A stretch of DNA of 64,000 nt from Methylobacterium isbiliense. Lineage in GTDB: Bacteria > Pseudomonadota > Alphaproteobacteria > Rhizobiales > Beijerinckiaceae. The translations under genes were made by a program, and so were the position numbers. Within the stretch, counting starts at the first letter, position 1, and each line of letters starts with the position of its first letter. Positions 43,854-52,664 of the stretch are shown here, one piece after another. The notes under the pieces are model-generated. The model had not been told where the DNA came from. It made no database searches and worked only from the letters and a program-made list of their open reading frames with translations. The DNA lies in NCBI RefSeq assembly GCF_022179325.1, contig NZ_BPQQ01000004.1, forward strand, positions 1-64,000, read 5' to 3'.

Positions 43854-44384
43854 CTACCGGAAGGCGGCCACGCGCCGGTCGCGCTTGCGCTCGGCGGCGG
43901 GCTGGTAGGCGATGCGGGCGTGGTGCGTGCAGTAGGGCAGCCCGGTGATCGAGCGCGCGCCGCAGAAGCGGAAGTCCGGCGAGGCCGGATCGCCCATCGG
44001 CCAGCGGCACATGAACTCGCGCAGTTCCATGATGGTCACGCGCTCGGAGACCGGCAGCGCGACCTCGGGCTCGACGCGCGGGTCGGCCCGAACCAGGGCG
44101 AGCGAGGGCGGTGGCGGTGCGAGCAGGCTCGGCGCCGGGCTCGATGGCCGCTCGACCTCGATCACGGGCGCGGGGCGCCGCACGGCGCCGGGCGCCGGCG
44201 CGGCAGCCCCGTTGATCTTCGGCGCGCGGCCGGCAAGGCCGAGACGGTGGACCTTGCCGATGACCGCGTTGCGCGAGACGCCCCCGATCTCGGCGGCGAT
44301 CTGGCTCGCGCTGCGGCCGTCGCTCCACAATCGTTTCAGGAGTTCGACCCGTTCCTTGGTCCAGCTCGGGCCCGCATCCGTCAT
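43854..44384 (-). CDS. gcrA: Cell-cycle regulator GcrA
   Basis: The 176-residue alphaproteobacterial regulator binds sigma-70 holoenzyme and promotes transcription at CcrM-methylated promoters. The N-terminal helix-turn-helix SWTKERVELLKRLWSDG...SASQIAAEIGG...VSRNAVIGKVHRLGL is unmistakable. A Pro/Ala-rich linker (about residues 60-115) and the C-terminal domain with RWPMGDPASPDFRFCGA and YCTHHARIAY follow. Two cysteines and two histidines in that tail are conserved. A GANTC methylation site lies 39 bases upstream of the ATG. Confidence 0.95.
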   Translation of the reverse strand: MTDAGPSWTKERVELLKRLWSDGRSASQIAAEIGGVSRNAVIGKVHRLGLAGRAPKINGAAAPAPGAVRRPAPVIEVERPSSPAPSLLAPPPPSLALVRADPRVEPEVALPVSERVTIMELREFMCRWPMGDPASPDFRFCGARSITGLPYCTHHARIAYQPAAERKRDRRVAAFR

Positions 44385-44422
44385 CGCCGCCTCCGACTTC
44401 CCCCAACAGCGTTCTCTCGGGC

Positions 44423-44427
44423 GAATC
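44423..44427. promoter_or_regulatory. CcrM methylation site (GANTC) upstream of gcrA
   Basis: GAATC lies 39 bases before the gcrA start codon. CcrM methylates GANTC in this class, and GcrA responds to that state. Being in the likely gcrA promoter, it may make expression cell-cycle dependent. One site alone can occur by chance. Confidence 0.4.
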
Positions 44428-44904
44428 GGCGCGCGACCGCGCTCGGTCAGGCGTCCGACCGCGGTTCAGTCCGTCCGATCCAGGGCTTGGTGATCGCCGC
44501 CACGAGAGAGCGCTTGCGACGGGGGTGAACCTACAGGACGGCCGGTTGACCGCGCAAGAGTCCGGCGCGGAGCACGATTCCTTTTCCCGGCCGCGTGCGG
44601 GGGCCGAGACGACCGCCGGCCGCGCCCGCGGAGCTCCTGTCGGCCGTGCCGCAGGCTCGCCTACTGGTTGATAAAACATGATATACCAGCGGTTTGCTCC
44701 GGGCCGCCGGCCCGCCGCGCACGGATGTCCGCCGGGCGCCCGGGCCGATTGAAGGGGCCGAATGCGGCCGCATCCGGATTTCCCGGCCGGCGAGCGTGGC
44801 AGATCGGTCACGGTTGCCGCAACCGTGGGGCGGCGTTGCCGGCTCCGGCGCCTGATCCTATGGTTCCGGCCCGGCGCCCGCAGGCGCCAGACACGGGAAA
44901 TTCC
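44428..44904. other. Gap between gcrA and the EipB-like gene
   Basis: About 480 bases between divergent genes with no supported coding frame. A locally AT-rich patch at 44664-44692 contains the repeated pentamer TGATA and may hold a promoter for the downstream gene, though no good -35/-10 pair at 17 bases was found. Confidence 0.4.
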
Positions 44905-45762
44905 ATGCGGATCGTCCTCGCGGCCCAGGTCTCTCTCCTCCTGCCGCTCCTCGTGCCCGCCGGGCTCGCCGCCGAGCCGGCCGGGGGCGTCCGGCTCGCC
45001 CCCCATCGCGCCGTCTACGACCTGTCCCTGGCGCGCAGCGGCGGAGCCCGGGCGGTCGAGAGCGCGCGGGGGCGCATCGTGTTCGACTTCTCGGGCGACG
45101 CCTGCAAGGGCTGGGCCCTGCAATACCGGCAGGTGACGGTGCTGGAGAGTTCCGAGAGCGGCACCCGCACCTCGGATCTGCGCAACAACACCTTCGAGAG
45201 CGGCGACGGACGGTCCTTCCATTTCCGCACCCAGTCCGACCTCAACGGCGCCCTGCAGGCGCCCGTCGACGGCGACGCCGAGCGCGATGACAAGGGCCTT
45301 TCGGTCAGCCTCAAGCAGCCCAAGCGCGGGCAGGTCACGGTGCCGGGCGAGGTGCTGTTTCCGGCCGCCCACATGCGCCGCCTGATCGAGGCCGCGCGCG
45401 CGGGCGAGAAGACCGTGTCCGTGAAGGTCTTCGACGGCTCCGACGACGGCCGCAAGATCTACGACACGCTCGCGGTGATCGGCCAGCGCCGCACCGGACC
45501 GGCGGAGGCGCAGGCGGGCGGCCCGGTCGCCGTCGAGGCGCCGCTGCAGGAGGGCGTGCTGGCCACGATGCCGCGCTGGCCCGTGACCCTGAGCTACTTC
45601 TCCAGCGGGGAGGGCGAGCGCACGCCGGTCTACGTCCTGTCCTTCGACCTCTACGAGAACGGGATCAGCGGGGCGCTGCGCCTCGATTACGGGGATTTCT
45701 CGCTGCGCGGCGACCTCTCGCGCATCGACCTCTCGCCCGAGAGCAAGGATTGCCGGCCCTGA
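44905..45762 (+). CDS. EipB-like periplasmic protein (DUF1849)
   Basis: The 285-residue protein has a signal peptide (MRIVLAAQVSLLLPLLVP..., cleavage near LAAEP). The mature part resembles EipB/DUF1849, a spiral beta-barrel protein that helps keep the cell envelope intact in Brucella: APHRAVYDLSLARS, GRIVFDFSGDACKGWALQYRQ, and a C-terminal cysteine (DCRP). The two cysteines at ACKGW and DCRP fit the conserved EipB disulfide. It is convergent with dinB and divergent from gcrA. Assignment from pattern memory. Confidence 0.8.
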   Translation: MRIVLAAQVSLLLPLLVPAGLAAEPAGGVRLAPHRAVYDLSLARSGGARAVESARGRIVFDFSGDACKGWALQYRQVTVLESSESGTRTSDLRNNTFESGDGRSFHFRTQSDLNGALQAPVDGDAERDDKGLSVSLKQPKRGQVTVPGEVLFPAAHMRRLIEAARAGEKTVSVKVFDGSDDGRKIYDTLAVIGQRRTGPAEAQAGGPVAVEAPLQEGVLATMPRWPVTLSYFSSGEGERTPVYVLSFDLYENGISGALRLDYGDFSLRGDLSRIDLSPESKDCRP

Positions 45763-45805
45763 TCCGCCATCCCGAAGGGAGCGGGCGGATCTGGAGCAGG
45801 CACCC

Positions 45806-47080
45806 TCAGGGCCGCTTCGCGCCCGGCGCGAAGGAGAGGCCGCGCTGGACCGCCGCCTCGCCGAAGCGTTCGCGCAGGGCGTCCACCGCGGCGGCCCGGC
45901 TCGCCTCCCGCAGCACGGCGGAATCCGCAAGATCGCCCCGGTCCGCATGGACGGCCGGGCAGAGATCCCCCGCCGCGACCCCGATCAGGCGGTAGGCTGT
46001 GCCGTCGCAGGCCTGGGCCAGCAGCGCCTCCGCGGGGCGGAAGAGGCGCTCGGCGAGCTGGGTCGGGGGCAGGCCCGAGCGGGTGCGGGTGCGCAGGCGA
46101 AAGCCCGCATCCTTGAGCTTCAGGGTCACGCTGGCGGCCGCGACCTCGCCGCGCTTGAGGCGCCGCGCCACCGTCTCGCACAGGCGCCACAGGATCGGCC
46201 GCAGGCTGGCGAGGTCGCGCAGGTCCTGCGCGAAGGTGGTTTCGCCCGACACGCTCTTGGCCTCGCGCACCGGCTCCACCCGGCGCCGGTCCTCGCCGCG
46301 CGCGAGGGCCAGGAGCCGCCCGGCGTCGCGCCCGAGCGCCGCCTGGAGCCGGCCCGGGTCGGCCCGCGGCAGGTCGCCCACCCGCACGACGCCGAGATCC
46401 TTCAGCTTGGCGGCCGCCGCCTGGCCGATGCCGGGGAGGATCCCGACCGGGCGCGAGCGGAGGAAATCCTGCGCCTCCGCCCGGCCGATCACCGAGAAGC
46501 CCCGCGGCTTCTCGAGGTCGGAGGCGATCTTGGCCAGGAACTTGTTGGGTGCGAGCCCGATCGAGACCGTGATGCCGAGGTCGCTCTCCACGCGGCGGGC
46601 GAAGTGCGCCAGCGTCGCGGCCGGGCTCGCCCCGTGCAGCCGCGCGGTGCCCGAGAGGTCGAGGAAGGCCTCGTCGATCGAGACCGGCTCGACCAGCGGC
46701 GTCAGCGCCCGCATCATCGCGCGCACCTCGCGGCCGACCCGGGCGTACTTCTCCATGTCGGGCCGCACCACGACGGCATCCGGACAGGCTTCGAGCGCCC
46801 GGAACATCGGCATCGCCGAGTGCACGCCGCAGGTGCGGGCGATGTAGCAGGCGGTCGCCACCACGCCCCGCCGGCCGCCGCCCACGATCACCGGGCGGTC
46901 GCGCAGGGCGGGATCGTCCCGCTTCTCGATCGCCGCGTAGAAGGCATCGCAATCGACATGCGCGATGGCGAGGTCGTCGCGCTCCGGGTGGACGACGAGC
47001 CGCGGCGAGCCGCAGGCCCGGCAGCGCGGCCCGGCGCCCCCCGTCCGGCCGCAATCGCGGCAGAGCGCCCCGCCGCTCAT
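45806..47080 (-). CDS. dinB: DNA polymerase IV with N-terminal zinc-ribbon-like segment
   Basis: The 424-residue Y-family translesion polymerase has metal-binding aspartates in HVDCDAFYAAIE and catalytic SIDEAFLDLSG; the little-finger domain follows residue 270. The first 25 residues carry CRDCGRTGGAGPRCRACG, two CxxC pairs resembling a zinc ribbon placed before the palm domain. ATG 47080 lies exactly where it overlaps the stop of the DUF3572 gene by 4 bases. It is error-prone in SOS-type repair; no LexA box was identified nearby. Confidence 0.93.
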   Translation of the reverse strand: MSGGALCRDCGRTGGAGPRCRACGSPRLVVHPERDDLAIAHVDCDAFYAAIEKRDDPALRDRPVIVGGGRRGVVATACYIARTCGVHSAMPMFRALEACPDAVVVRPDMEKYARVGREVRAMMRALTPLVEPVSIDEAFLDLSGTARLHGASPAATLAHFARRVESDLGITVSIGLAPNKFLAKIASDLEKPRGFSVIGRAEAQDFLRSRPVGILPGIGQAAAAKLKDLGVVRVGDLPRADPGRLQAALGRDAGRLLALARGEDRRRVEPVREAKSVSGETTFAQDLRDLASLRPILWRLCETVARRLKRGEVAAASVTLKLKDAGFRLRTRTRSGLPPTQLAERLFRPAEALLAQACDGTAYRLIGVAAGDLCPAVHADRGDLADSAVLREASRAAAVDALRERFGEAAVQRGLSFAPGAKRP

Positions 47081-47433
47081 GCCCCGAAGGAATCTCCGCC
47101 GAAGGAATCCGGGTCGGGCGGGCCGAGCCGGCGCCACGCGGCGACGATGCGCTCGGGCGGCACGGCGAGCCCCCGCGCGCAGGCGAGCAGCAGCTCCTCA
47201 TCCGCCACCACATGATCGAGCACGCCGACGAGCAGGTCCGGGCCGCCTGCCGCGGCCCGCAGACCCTCGGGCGAGAGGCCGGACGTCTCCATGAAGCGGA
47301 TCAGCCGGGCGGGATCGGCGGCGACGAAGTCGAACGCCGCGGCGGCGAGCGCCTCGGCCCCGGAACCGGTGAGTAGTTCGCCCTGTGCGCCTTTCCCACT
47401 GGCAAAACGGTCGGATTTGCGTTTCATCAACAT
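47077..47433 (-). CDS. DUF3572 family protein
   Basis: A 118-residue, mostly helical cytoplasmic protein. The pattern ALAAAAFDFVAADPARLIRFMETSGLSPEGLRAAA and FLxxVLDHVVADEELLLA matches the DUF3572 family found in Rhizobiales beside dinB. The last codon overlaps the start of dinB by 4 bases, so both are co-translated. ATG 47433 or 47427 could be the start. It is divergent from divK across 79 bases. Function unknown. Confidence 0.8.
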   Translation of the reverse strand: MLMKRKSDRFASGKGAQGELLTGSGAEALAAAAFDFVAADPARLIRFMETSGLSPEGLRAAAGGPDLLVGVLDHVVADEELLLACARGLAVPPERIVAAWRRLGPPDPDSFGGDSFGA

Positions 47434-47512
47434 GTGCCGCTTAACAGGGGTAGAAGGGACAGGCGCCGTCCGGGTGGGGGACGCGGCCCGCCGGCGCCGG
47501 AGACAGTGAGCC

Positions 47513-47893
47513 ATGAAGAAGACGGTGCTCATCGTCGAGGACAACGAACTCAACATGAAGCTCTTCAACGACCTGTTGGAGGCTCACGGTTACGCGACCC
47601 TGAAGACCGCCAACGGGATCGAGGCGATCGAACTCGCCCGGCGCCACCGTCCCGACCTGATCCTGATGGACATCCAGCTCCCCGAGGTGTCCGGGCTCGA
47701 AGTCACCAAGTGGCTCAAAGAGGACGACGAACTCAAGAGCATTCCGGTCATCGCGATCACGGCTTTCGCGATGAAGGGGGACGAGGAGCGCATCCGCGAG
47801 GGCGGCTGCGAGGCGTACCTGTCGAAGCCGATCTCGGTGGCGAAGTTCCTCGCCACGGTGCGCACCTTCCTGGGCGACGAGCGCCAGGCTTGA
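47513..47893 (+). CDS. divK: Single-domain response regulator DivK
   Basis: A 126-residue stand-alone receiver with phospho-acceptor D53 ([13 protein letters not shown]), acidic E9-D10, Thr in AITAFAMKG and Lys in YLSKPI. Near-identical in style to Caulobacter and Brucella DivK, which controls the DivJ/PleC-CckA-CtrA cell-cycle pathway. It is followed after 13 bases by pleD, the classic pair. Confidence 0.95.
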   Translation: MKKTVLIVEDNELNMKLFNDLLEAHGYATLKTANGIEAIELARRHRPDLILMDIQLPEVSGLEVTKWLKEDDELKSIPVIAITAFAMKGDEERIREGGCEAYLSKPISVAKFLATVRTFLGDERQA

Positions 47894-47906
47894 GAAGGGT
47901 CCGTCC

Positions 47907-49280
47907 ATGTCGGCACGCGTTCTCATCGTCGACGACCTTTTTCCGAACCTCAAGCTGCTCGAAACCAAGCTCAGCCTCGAATATTTCGATGTCGTCTCGG
48001 CGATGAACGGGCCGGATGCGCTCGCGATCTGCGAGAAGGGCCTGTGCGACATCGTTCTGCTCGACGTGATGATGCCGGGCATGGACGGGTTCGAGGTCTG
48101 CCGCCGGATCAAGACGACGCCGACCACCGCGCACCTGCCGGTGGTGATGGTGACGGCCCTCGACCAGCCGAGCGACCGCCTGCGCGGGCTCGACGCGGGC
48201 GCCGACGATTTCCTGACCAAGCCCATCGACGACACGGCCCTGTTCGCGCGCGTGCGCAGCCTCGTGCGCCTCAAGGCGATGACCGACGAACTGCGCACCC
48301 GCGCCATGGCCTCGCGCGATTTCGGCTTCGGCGACCCGCTGGCGGCGGCCGCCGCCGAGACCGGGCAGAACGCCCGCCTTCTCGTCGTCGACGACCGGCG
48401 CGCCTCGTCGGAGCGGATGGCGGGGGCGCTCGGCCAGTACCATTGCGTCGAGGTGGAGGCCGATCCCCAGCGGGCGCTCGTGCGGGCGACCGAGGGTCAC
48501 GTCGACGTGGCCGTGGTGAGCCTCGACCTCGACGGCTTCGACGGCCTGCGCCTGTGCAGCCAGCTGCGCTCGCTCGACCGCACCCGCGGCATCCCGGTGG
48601 TGATGGTGGCGGATGCGGGCGACCGCGACCGGATCATGCGCGGCCTCGACCTCGGCGTGCACGACTACCTCGTGCGTCCCGTCGACCGGAACGAACTCGT
48701 GGCCCGCGTGCGCACCCAGGTGCGCCGCAAGCGCTTCGCCGATTCGCTCCGCGAATCCGTCCAGGCCTCGATGGAACTCGCGGTGATGGACGGGCTGACC
48801 GGGCTGCACAACCGGCGCTACCTCGACGCGCATCTCGCCGGCCTCTTCGCCGAATCCACCCTGCGCGGCCGCCCGGTCTCGGTCCTCCTCCTCGACATCG
48901 ACCGCTTCAAGTCGATCAACGACCGCTTCGGCCACGACGCGGGGGACGAGGTGCTGCGCCAGTTCGCCGAGCGCATCCGCGCCCATACCCGCGGCATCGA
49001 CGTCGTGGCGCGGTTCGGGGGCGAGGAGATCGTCGTGGTGGTGCCCGATACCGGGCTCGACGGGGCGCAGCAGGTGGCCGAGCGCATCCGCGAGCGCATC
49101 GAGGCGATGCCGTTCCCGATCCACGGCGGCACGCGCGCCATCGACGTGACAGTCTCGATCGGCGTGGCGGTGCGCCTGCCCGAGGACGGCGGACCGGCGA
49201 GCCTGCTCAAGCGCGCCGACACCGCCCTCTACCGGGCCAAGGAAGAAGGCCGCAACCGCGTGGTGGCCGCCGCCGCCTGA
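47907..49280 (+). CDS. pleD: Diguanylate cyclase response regulator PleD
   Basis: The 457-residue protein has REC1 (residues 1-120, phospho-acceptor D53), a REC2 adaptor domain (about 150-280) in which the acceptor is Ser instead of Asp (VVSLDLDGFDG), then a GGDEF domain. The active site reads RFGGEEIV. The product-inhibition I-site RGID lies five residues before GGEEI, as in Caulobacter PleD. It makes cyclic di-GMP during the swarmer-to-stalked-type transition. Co-transcribed with divK. Confidence 0.96.
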   Translation: MSARVLIVDDLFPNLKLLETKLSLEYFDVVSAMNGPDALAICEKGLCDIVLLDVMMPGMDGFEVCRRIKTTPTTAHLPVVMVTALDQPSDRLRGLDAGADDFLTKPIDDTALFARVRSLVRLKAMTDELRTRAMASRDFGFGDPLAAAAAETGQNARLLVVDDRRASSERMAGALGQYHCVEVEADPQRALVRATEGHVDVAVVSLDLDGFDGLRLCSQLRSLDRTRGIPVVMVADAGDRDRIMRGLDLGVHDYLVRPVDRNELVARVRTQVRRKRFADSLRESVQASMELAVMDGLTGLHNRRYLDAHLAGLFAESTLRGRPVSVLLLDIDRFKSINDRFGHDAGDEVLRQFAERIRAHTRGIDVVARFGGEEIVVVVPDTGLDGAQQVAERIRERIEAMPFPIHGGTRAIDVTVSIGVAVRLPEDGGPASLLKRADTALYRAKEEGRNRVVAAAA

Positions 49281-49525
49281 GCCCGATCGGCGGCACGGCG
49301 CGGCGGACTGTCGCAGCGCTCCCCGCGGAATGATGCCGCGGCCTCGCTCCGGCGCCTCAGGCCCTTGATTTCAGCCGCATCTTTACAGCGCCGCCGGATC
49401 AACCTTGACAGTATAAACGAAGTCGTTCCGCCTGATCTTCGCGCATGCATCGGCGCGGGGTCTGTAGCATCCTGGGTCGACCGCAGCGTGCGAGCGTTGA
49501 ACCTCGCATCGACAGGATGTCCAGC

Positions 49526-49990
49526 ATGGAACATCAGCCGCTTCGTCACCTCCGCGACATCGCCGACGTCGAGCCGGGTCCGGTTCTGCTCGAAGGCCGC
49601 CGTGCGCGGCTTGAGCGGTGGGCCGAGATCCTCGAACGCGAGCCGGCCCGCCTGTTCGCGACCCTGGAGGAGATCGAGTTCGTGCCGCGCCGGATGCGCG
49701 CCGCGATCCGCGCCGACAACTCGCCCATCGCCTACGCCTACGCCGACCCGGTCCTGCGGGCGAGCGGGCTCGCCGGCGACACGTTCGGGGATGCGCGCAG
49801 CTTCTTCGAACTCGGGACCGGCGAGGCCCATCACCTGCTGTGCTCGTGCGTGAACGGGCGCAGCGTCACGGGCTTCGCCACCGCGCGGCGCCTGCGCCGC
49901 CTCGCCACCCGGCGCCCGGGCCTGTGGCTCGCCTATGGCTGCGCCGCCGGCCTCGCGGGCGTGCCCGGGCTGCTCTACCTGCTCGGCTGA
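49526..49990 (+). CDS. Hypothetical protein with C-terminal membrane segment
   Basis: A 154-residue protein starting at ATG 49526 with AGGA 8 bases upstream; an ATG 9 bases earlier overlaps that site. Segments: a charged helical N-terminal half (RLERWAEILEREPARLFATLEEIEF), then DNSPIAYAYADPVLRASGLAGD, and a C-terminal hydrophobic helix (LAYGCAAGLAGVPGLLYLLG) suggesting membrane anchoring. Not recognised. The 245-base region upstream has TTGACA at about 49405 but no clear -10. It is convergent with rpmG. Confidence 0.7.
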   Translation: MEHQPLRHLRDIADVEPGPVLLEGRRARLERWAEILEREPARLFATLEEIEFVPRRMRAAIRADNSPIAYAYADPVLRASGLAGDTFGDARSFFELGTGEAHHLLCSCVNGRSVTGFATARRLRRLATRRPGLWLAYGCAAGLAGVPGLLYLLG

Positions 49991-50008
49991 GGGCCGGTCG
50001 CCGAAACG

Positions 50009-50042
50009 GCGAAGGCCGCCCGGGGCGCCGGACGGCCTTCGC
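50009..50042. terminator. Bidirectional hairpin between the hypothetical gene and rpmG
   Basis: A perfect 10-bp stem GCGAAGGCCG (50009-50018) with CGGCCTTCGC (50033-50042). The 14-nt loop is GC-rich. It lies between convergent genes. Confidence 0.65.
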
Positions 50043-50088
50043 GGTCGGGCCGGGCGGCTCGCGCCGTCGGGCGGGTTCGCTCGCGGGC

Positions 50089-50256
50089 TTACTTGATCTT
50101 GGATTCCTTGAACTCGACGTGCTTGCGCGCGACGGGGTCGTACTTCTTGAACGACAGCTTCTCGGTCTGCGTGCGCGAGTTCTTCTTCGTGACGTAGAAA
50201 TAGCCCGTGTCGGCGGTCGAGACGAGCTTGATCTTGACGGTGACGGCCTTGGCCAT
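50089..50256 (-). CDS. rpmG: 50S ribosomal protein L33
   Basis: A 55-residue ribosomal protein: begins [18 protein letters not shown] and contains [19 protein letters not shown], ending [11 protein letters not shown]. It lacks the four zinc-ligand cysteines of the C+ form, so it is the zinc-free type usual in this class. In alphaproteobacteria it normally lies near rnr and NUDIX genes, as here, with an MFS gene between. Confidence 0.95.
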   Translation of the reverse strand: MAKAVTVKIKLVSTADTGYFYVTKKNSRTQTEKLSFKKYDPVARKHVEFKESKIK

Positions 50257-50378
50257 GACGCGACCTCAGTTGTGGACAGGGATGCGTCCGGACGACCCAA
50301 ACGCAAAAGGGCCGGGATAGCCCGGCCGAAACGCGGCGCCTGAATGCCCGATCCGCCCCCGAGCGTCAAGCAGCGGCG

Positions 50379-51545
50379 TCACGCCGGGCTCGCCCGCACC
50401 ACCCGCAGGCCGACCACAACGAGATAGGCGCCGAACAGCAGCGCGAGCGACCACGCGAAGCCGTGCGGGGAGGCGAGGTCCATGCCGCCGCCGACGAGCG
50501 GGGGGCCGAGCACGAGGCCGATGTTGTAGAGCACCAGGAAGGCCGCGTTGGCGCCCGCCAGCGCCGCCCCGGTGAAGCGCGCGCCCAGATGCGCGAGGCC
50601 GACCGTGTAGAGCGTGCCGGCGATGCCGCCCCACACGAACAGGATGGCGCCGAGGAGCACGGGCTGGCCGGCGCCGAGCGGCAGCATCAGCGCGCCGAGG
50701 CCGCCGACGGCGCTCGCGGCCAGCAGCAGGCGGCGGCGGTCGACGTGGTCGGAGAGCAGGCCGACCGGGATCTGGAACAGCACGTTGCCGAGGGCCGCGA
50801 GGCTGACGAGCCCCGCCGCCTGCTCCGCCGTCAGGCCGAGCCGCAGGCCGTAGATCGGCAGGATGGCGAAGCCCCCGGTCTCCACCGCCCCGTAGACCAG
50901 GGCGGCCAGCGTCGCCGAGGGCGCGACCCGCAGGTAGCTCAAAAAGCCCCGGCCGCCCTTGCGCGGGATCTCCGGCGAGAGGCCGCGCGCCAGCAGGAGC
51001 GGCAGGGCGCCGACGCCGAACAGCACCGCGCCGGCCGCGTAGGGCGTCCAGCCCCGTGTGCCGAGCAGCCCGAGCAGGCCCGGCCCGATCGCGAAGCCGA
51101 GCGCCAGCACGGTGGCGTAGATGCCCATGACGAGCCCGCGCCGGGCCGGCGGGGCCGCTTGGTTGATCCAGAACTCGGACAGCACGAACAGCACCCCGAG
51201 CGCGGCCGAGAACACGAAGCGCAGCGGGAACCACCACGCCACGTCGAACAGTGCCTTGAAGCCGAGGAGCGACACCGCACCGACCGCGATCGCCCCGAGG
51301 AGCAGCGGCAGCACCCCGAGCCGGGCAGCGACCCGCGGCACGAAGGGCACCACCACGATGCTGGCCACCCCGGCGATGGCGGTGTTCACGCCGATCATCG
51401 TGTTCGACAGGCCCATCCGCTCCATCTCGAGCGACAGGAGCGGGATCGACAGGCTCAGGCCGATGCCCACCACCGCCACGCAGGCGATCGCCGCCGCGAT
51501 GGCGGCGATGCCGGTCCGATCGAAGGTGGGCGTGGTGGTGTCCAT
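50379..51545 (-). CDS. MFS transporter
   Basis: A 388-residue major-facilitator protein with about 12 hydrophobic segments. N-terminal half: SIPLLSLEMERMGLSNTMIG; the motif-A-like loop between helices 2 and 3 is VPRVAARLG. The C-terminal half contains DHVDRRRLLLAAS, the matching loop between helices 8 and 9. ATG 51545 is chosen because the first membrane helix begins about 12 residues later. It is probably an inner-membrane drug or sugar-type exporter; substrate unknown. It lies upstream of rpmG on the same strand. Confidence 0.88.
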   Translation of the reverse strand: MDTTTPTFDRTGIAAIAAAIACVAVVGIGLSLSIPLLSLEMERMGLSNTMIGVNTAIAGVASIVVVPFVPRVAARLGVLPLLLGAIAVGAVSLLGFKALFDVAWWFPLRFVFSAALGVLFVLSEFWINQAAPPARRGLVMGIYATVLALGFAIGPGLLGLLGTRGWTPYAAGAVLFGVGALPLLLARGLSPEIPRKGGRGFLSYLRVAPSATLAALVYGAVETGGFAILPIYGLRLGLTAEQAAGLVSLAALGNVLFQIPVGLLSDHVDRRRLLLAASAVGGLGALMLPLGAGQPVLLGAILFVWGGIAGTLYTVGLAHLGARFTGAALAGANAAFLVLYNIGLVLGPPLVGGGMDLASPHGFAWSLALLFGAYLVVVGLRVVRASPA

Positions 51546-51840
51546 GATGGTCCTGGCGGCCCGATGGCGGGCGGCCCGATATGGCGCGGAACCGGCCGCC
51601 GGGCCAGGGCGCCGCGTGGGGGACCGTCCTGCGCGGGGCGGCACGGCTCTCAGCGATCCCGCACGCCATGTCTCGACCCCGTCCGGTCACGGGCCTCGTC
51701 CGGGCGCGCGACATTGACCGCTCGTCGGACGCGGTCGAGAACAACCGCCAATCCATCGCATGGCTCACGAGCCACTCGGCCGGCCAGCACGCCGACGGCC
51801 GTACGACGCGATGAGCGCGAAATGATGGGAGGGACCAGTC

Positions 51841-52599
51841 ATGCTGCGAAACATCGAAGGGCAGGTCGCCTGGATCACCGGGGCGGGCTCCGGGATCGGC
51901 CGGGCCGCCGCGGTGGCGCTCGCCAAGGTCGGGGTGCGGCTCGCGGTGTCGGGGCGCGGCCGGGAGGCCCTCGAGGCCACGGCAGATCTCGTCCGGGAGG
52001 CGGGGGGCGAGGCGCTCGTCGCGCCCGCCGACATGGGCCGGGCCGACGAGGTCGAGCGCGCCTGGGAGACCGTGCGATCCCACTACGGCCGCTGCGACAT
52101 CCTGGTGAACGCCGCCGGCCTGAACGTGCCGAAGCGGAGTTGGAGCGAGATCGACCCGACCGGCATCGACACCGTCATCGGGGTCGATCTCAACGGGCCC
52201 TTCTACGCCTCGCGCCTCGTCCTGCCGACCATGCGGGCCCAACGCGACGGTCTGATCATTCAGGTGTCATCCTGGGCCGGACGCTACGTGTCCAAGCTGA
52301 CGGGGCCGGCCTACTCGGCCGCCAAGCACGGCCTCGTGGCGCTCTCGGAGAGCTTGAATCAGGAGGAATGCGGTCACGGCATCCGGTCCTGCTGCATCTG
52401 TCCCGGCGAGGTCGCGACGCCCATCATCGACAAGCGCCCCGTTCCGGTCACGGCGGAGGACAAGGCGCGCATGCTGCAGGCGGACGACCTCGCGGAGACG
52501 ATCCTGTTCGTGGCCCGACTCCCCCCGTCCGTCTGCGTCAACGAGATCCTGATCAGTCCGACGTGGAACCGCGGCTACCTGGAGGGCGTCAGGCTCTGA
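51841..52599 (+). CDS. SDR-family oxidoreductase
   Basis: The 252-residue short-chain dehydrogenase has the cofactor motif TGAGSGIG, NAAG and catalytic SSWAGRYVSKLTGPAYSAAKHG. The SGRGR after beta2 suggests NADP(H). GGGAGG lies upstream of ATG 51841. The C-terminus (EILISPTWNRGYLEGVRL) matches NADP-dependent SDRs that act on sugars or hydroxyacids. It interrupts the otherwise conserved rpmG-to-NUDIX gene order, on the opposite strand to both neighbours. Confidence 0.85.
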   Translation: MLRNIEGQVAWITGAGSGIGRAAAVALAKVGVRLAVSGRGREALEATADLVREAGGEALVAPADMGRADEVERAWETVRSHYGRCDILVNAAGLNVPKRSWSEIDPTGIDTVIGVDLNGPFYASRLVLPTMRAQRDGLIIQVSSWAGRYVSKLTGPAYSAAKHGLVALSESLNQEECGHGIRSCCICPGEVATPIIDKRPVPVTAEDKARMLQADDLAETILFVARLPPSVCVNEILISPTWNRGYLEGVRL

Positions 52600-52610
52600 C
52601 GCGCCCGGCG

Positions 52611-52631
52611 CCGGCGACCGGCGACCGGCGA
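52611..52631. repeat. Three tandem copies of CCGGCGA
   Basis: The 7-mer CCGGCGA is repeated three times without interruption just after the SDR stop, between convergent genes. It is probably a replication-slippage repeat. Confidence 0.6.
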
Positions 52632-52664
52632 ACCGGTGACCGCGTCCGTGAGCGCGGCCGAGGC

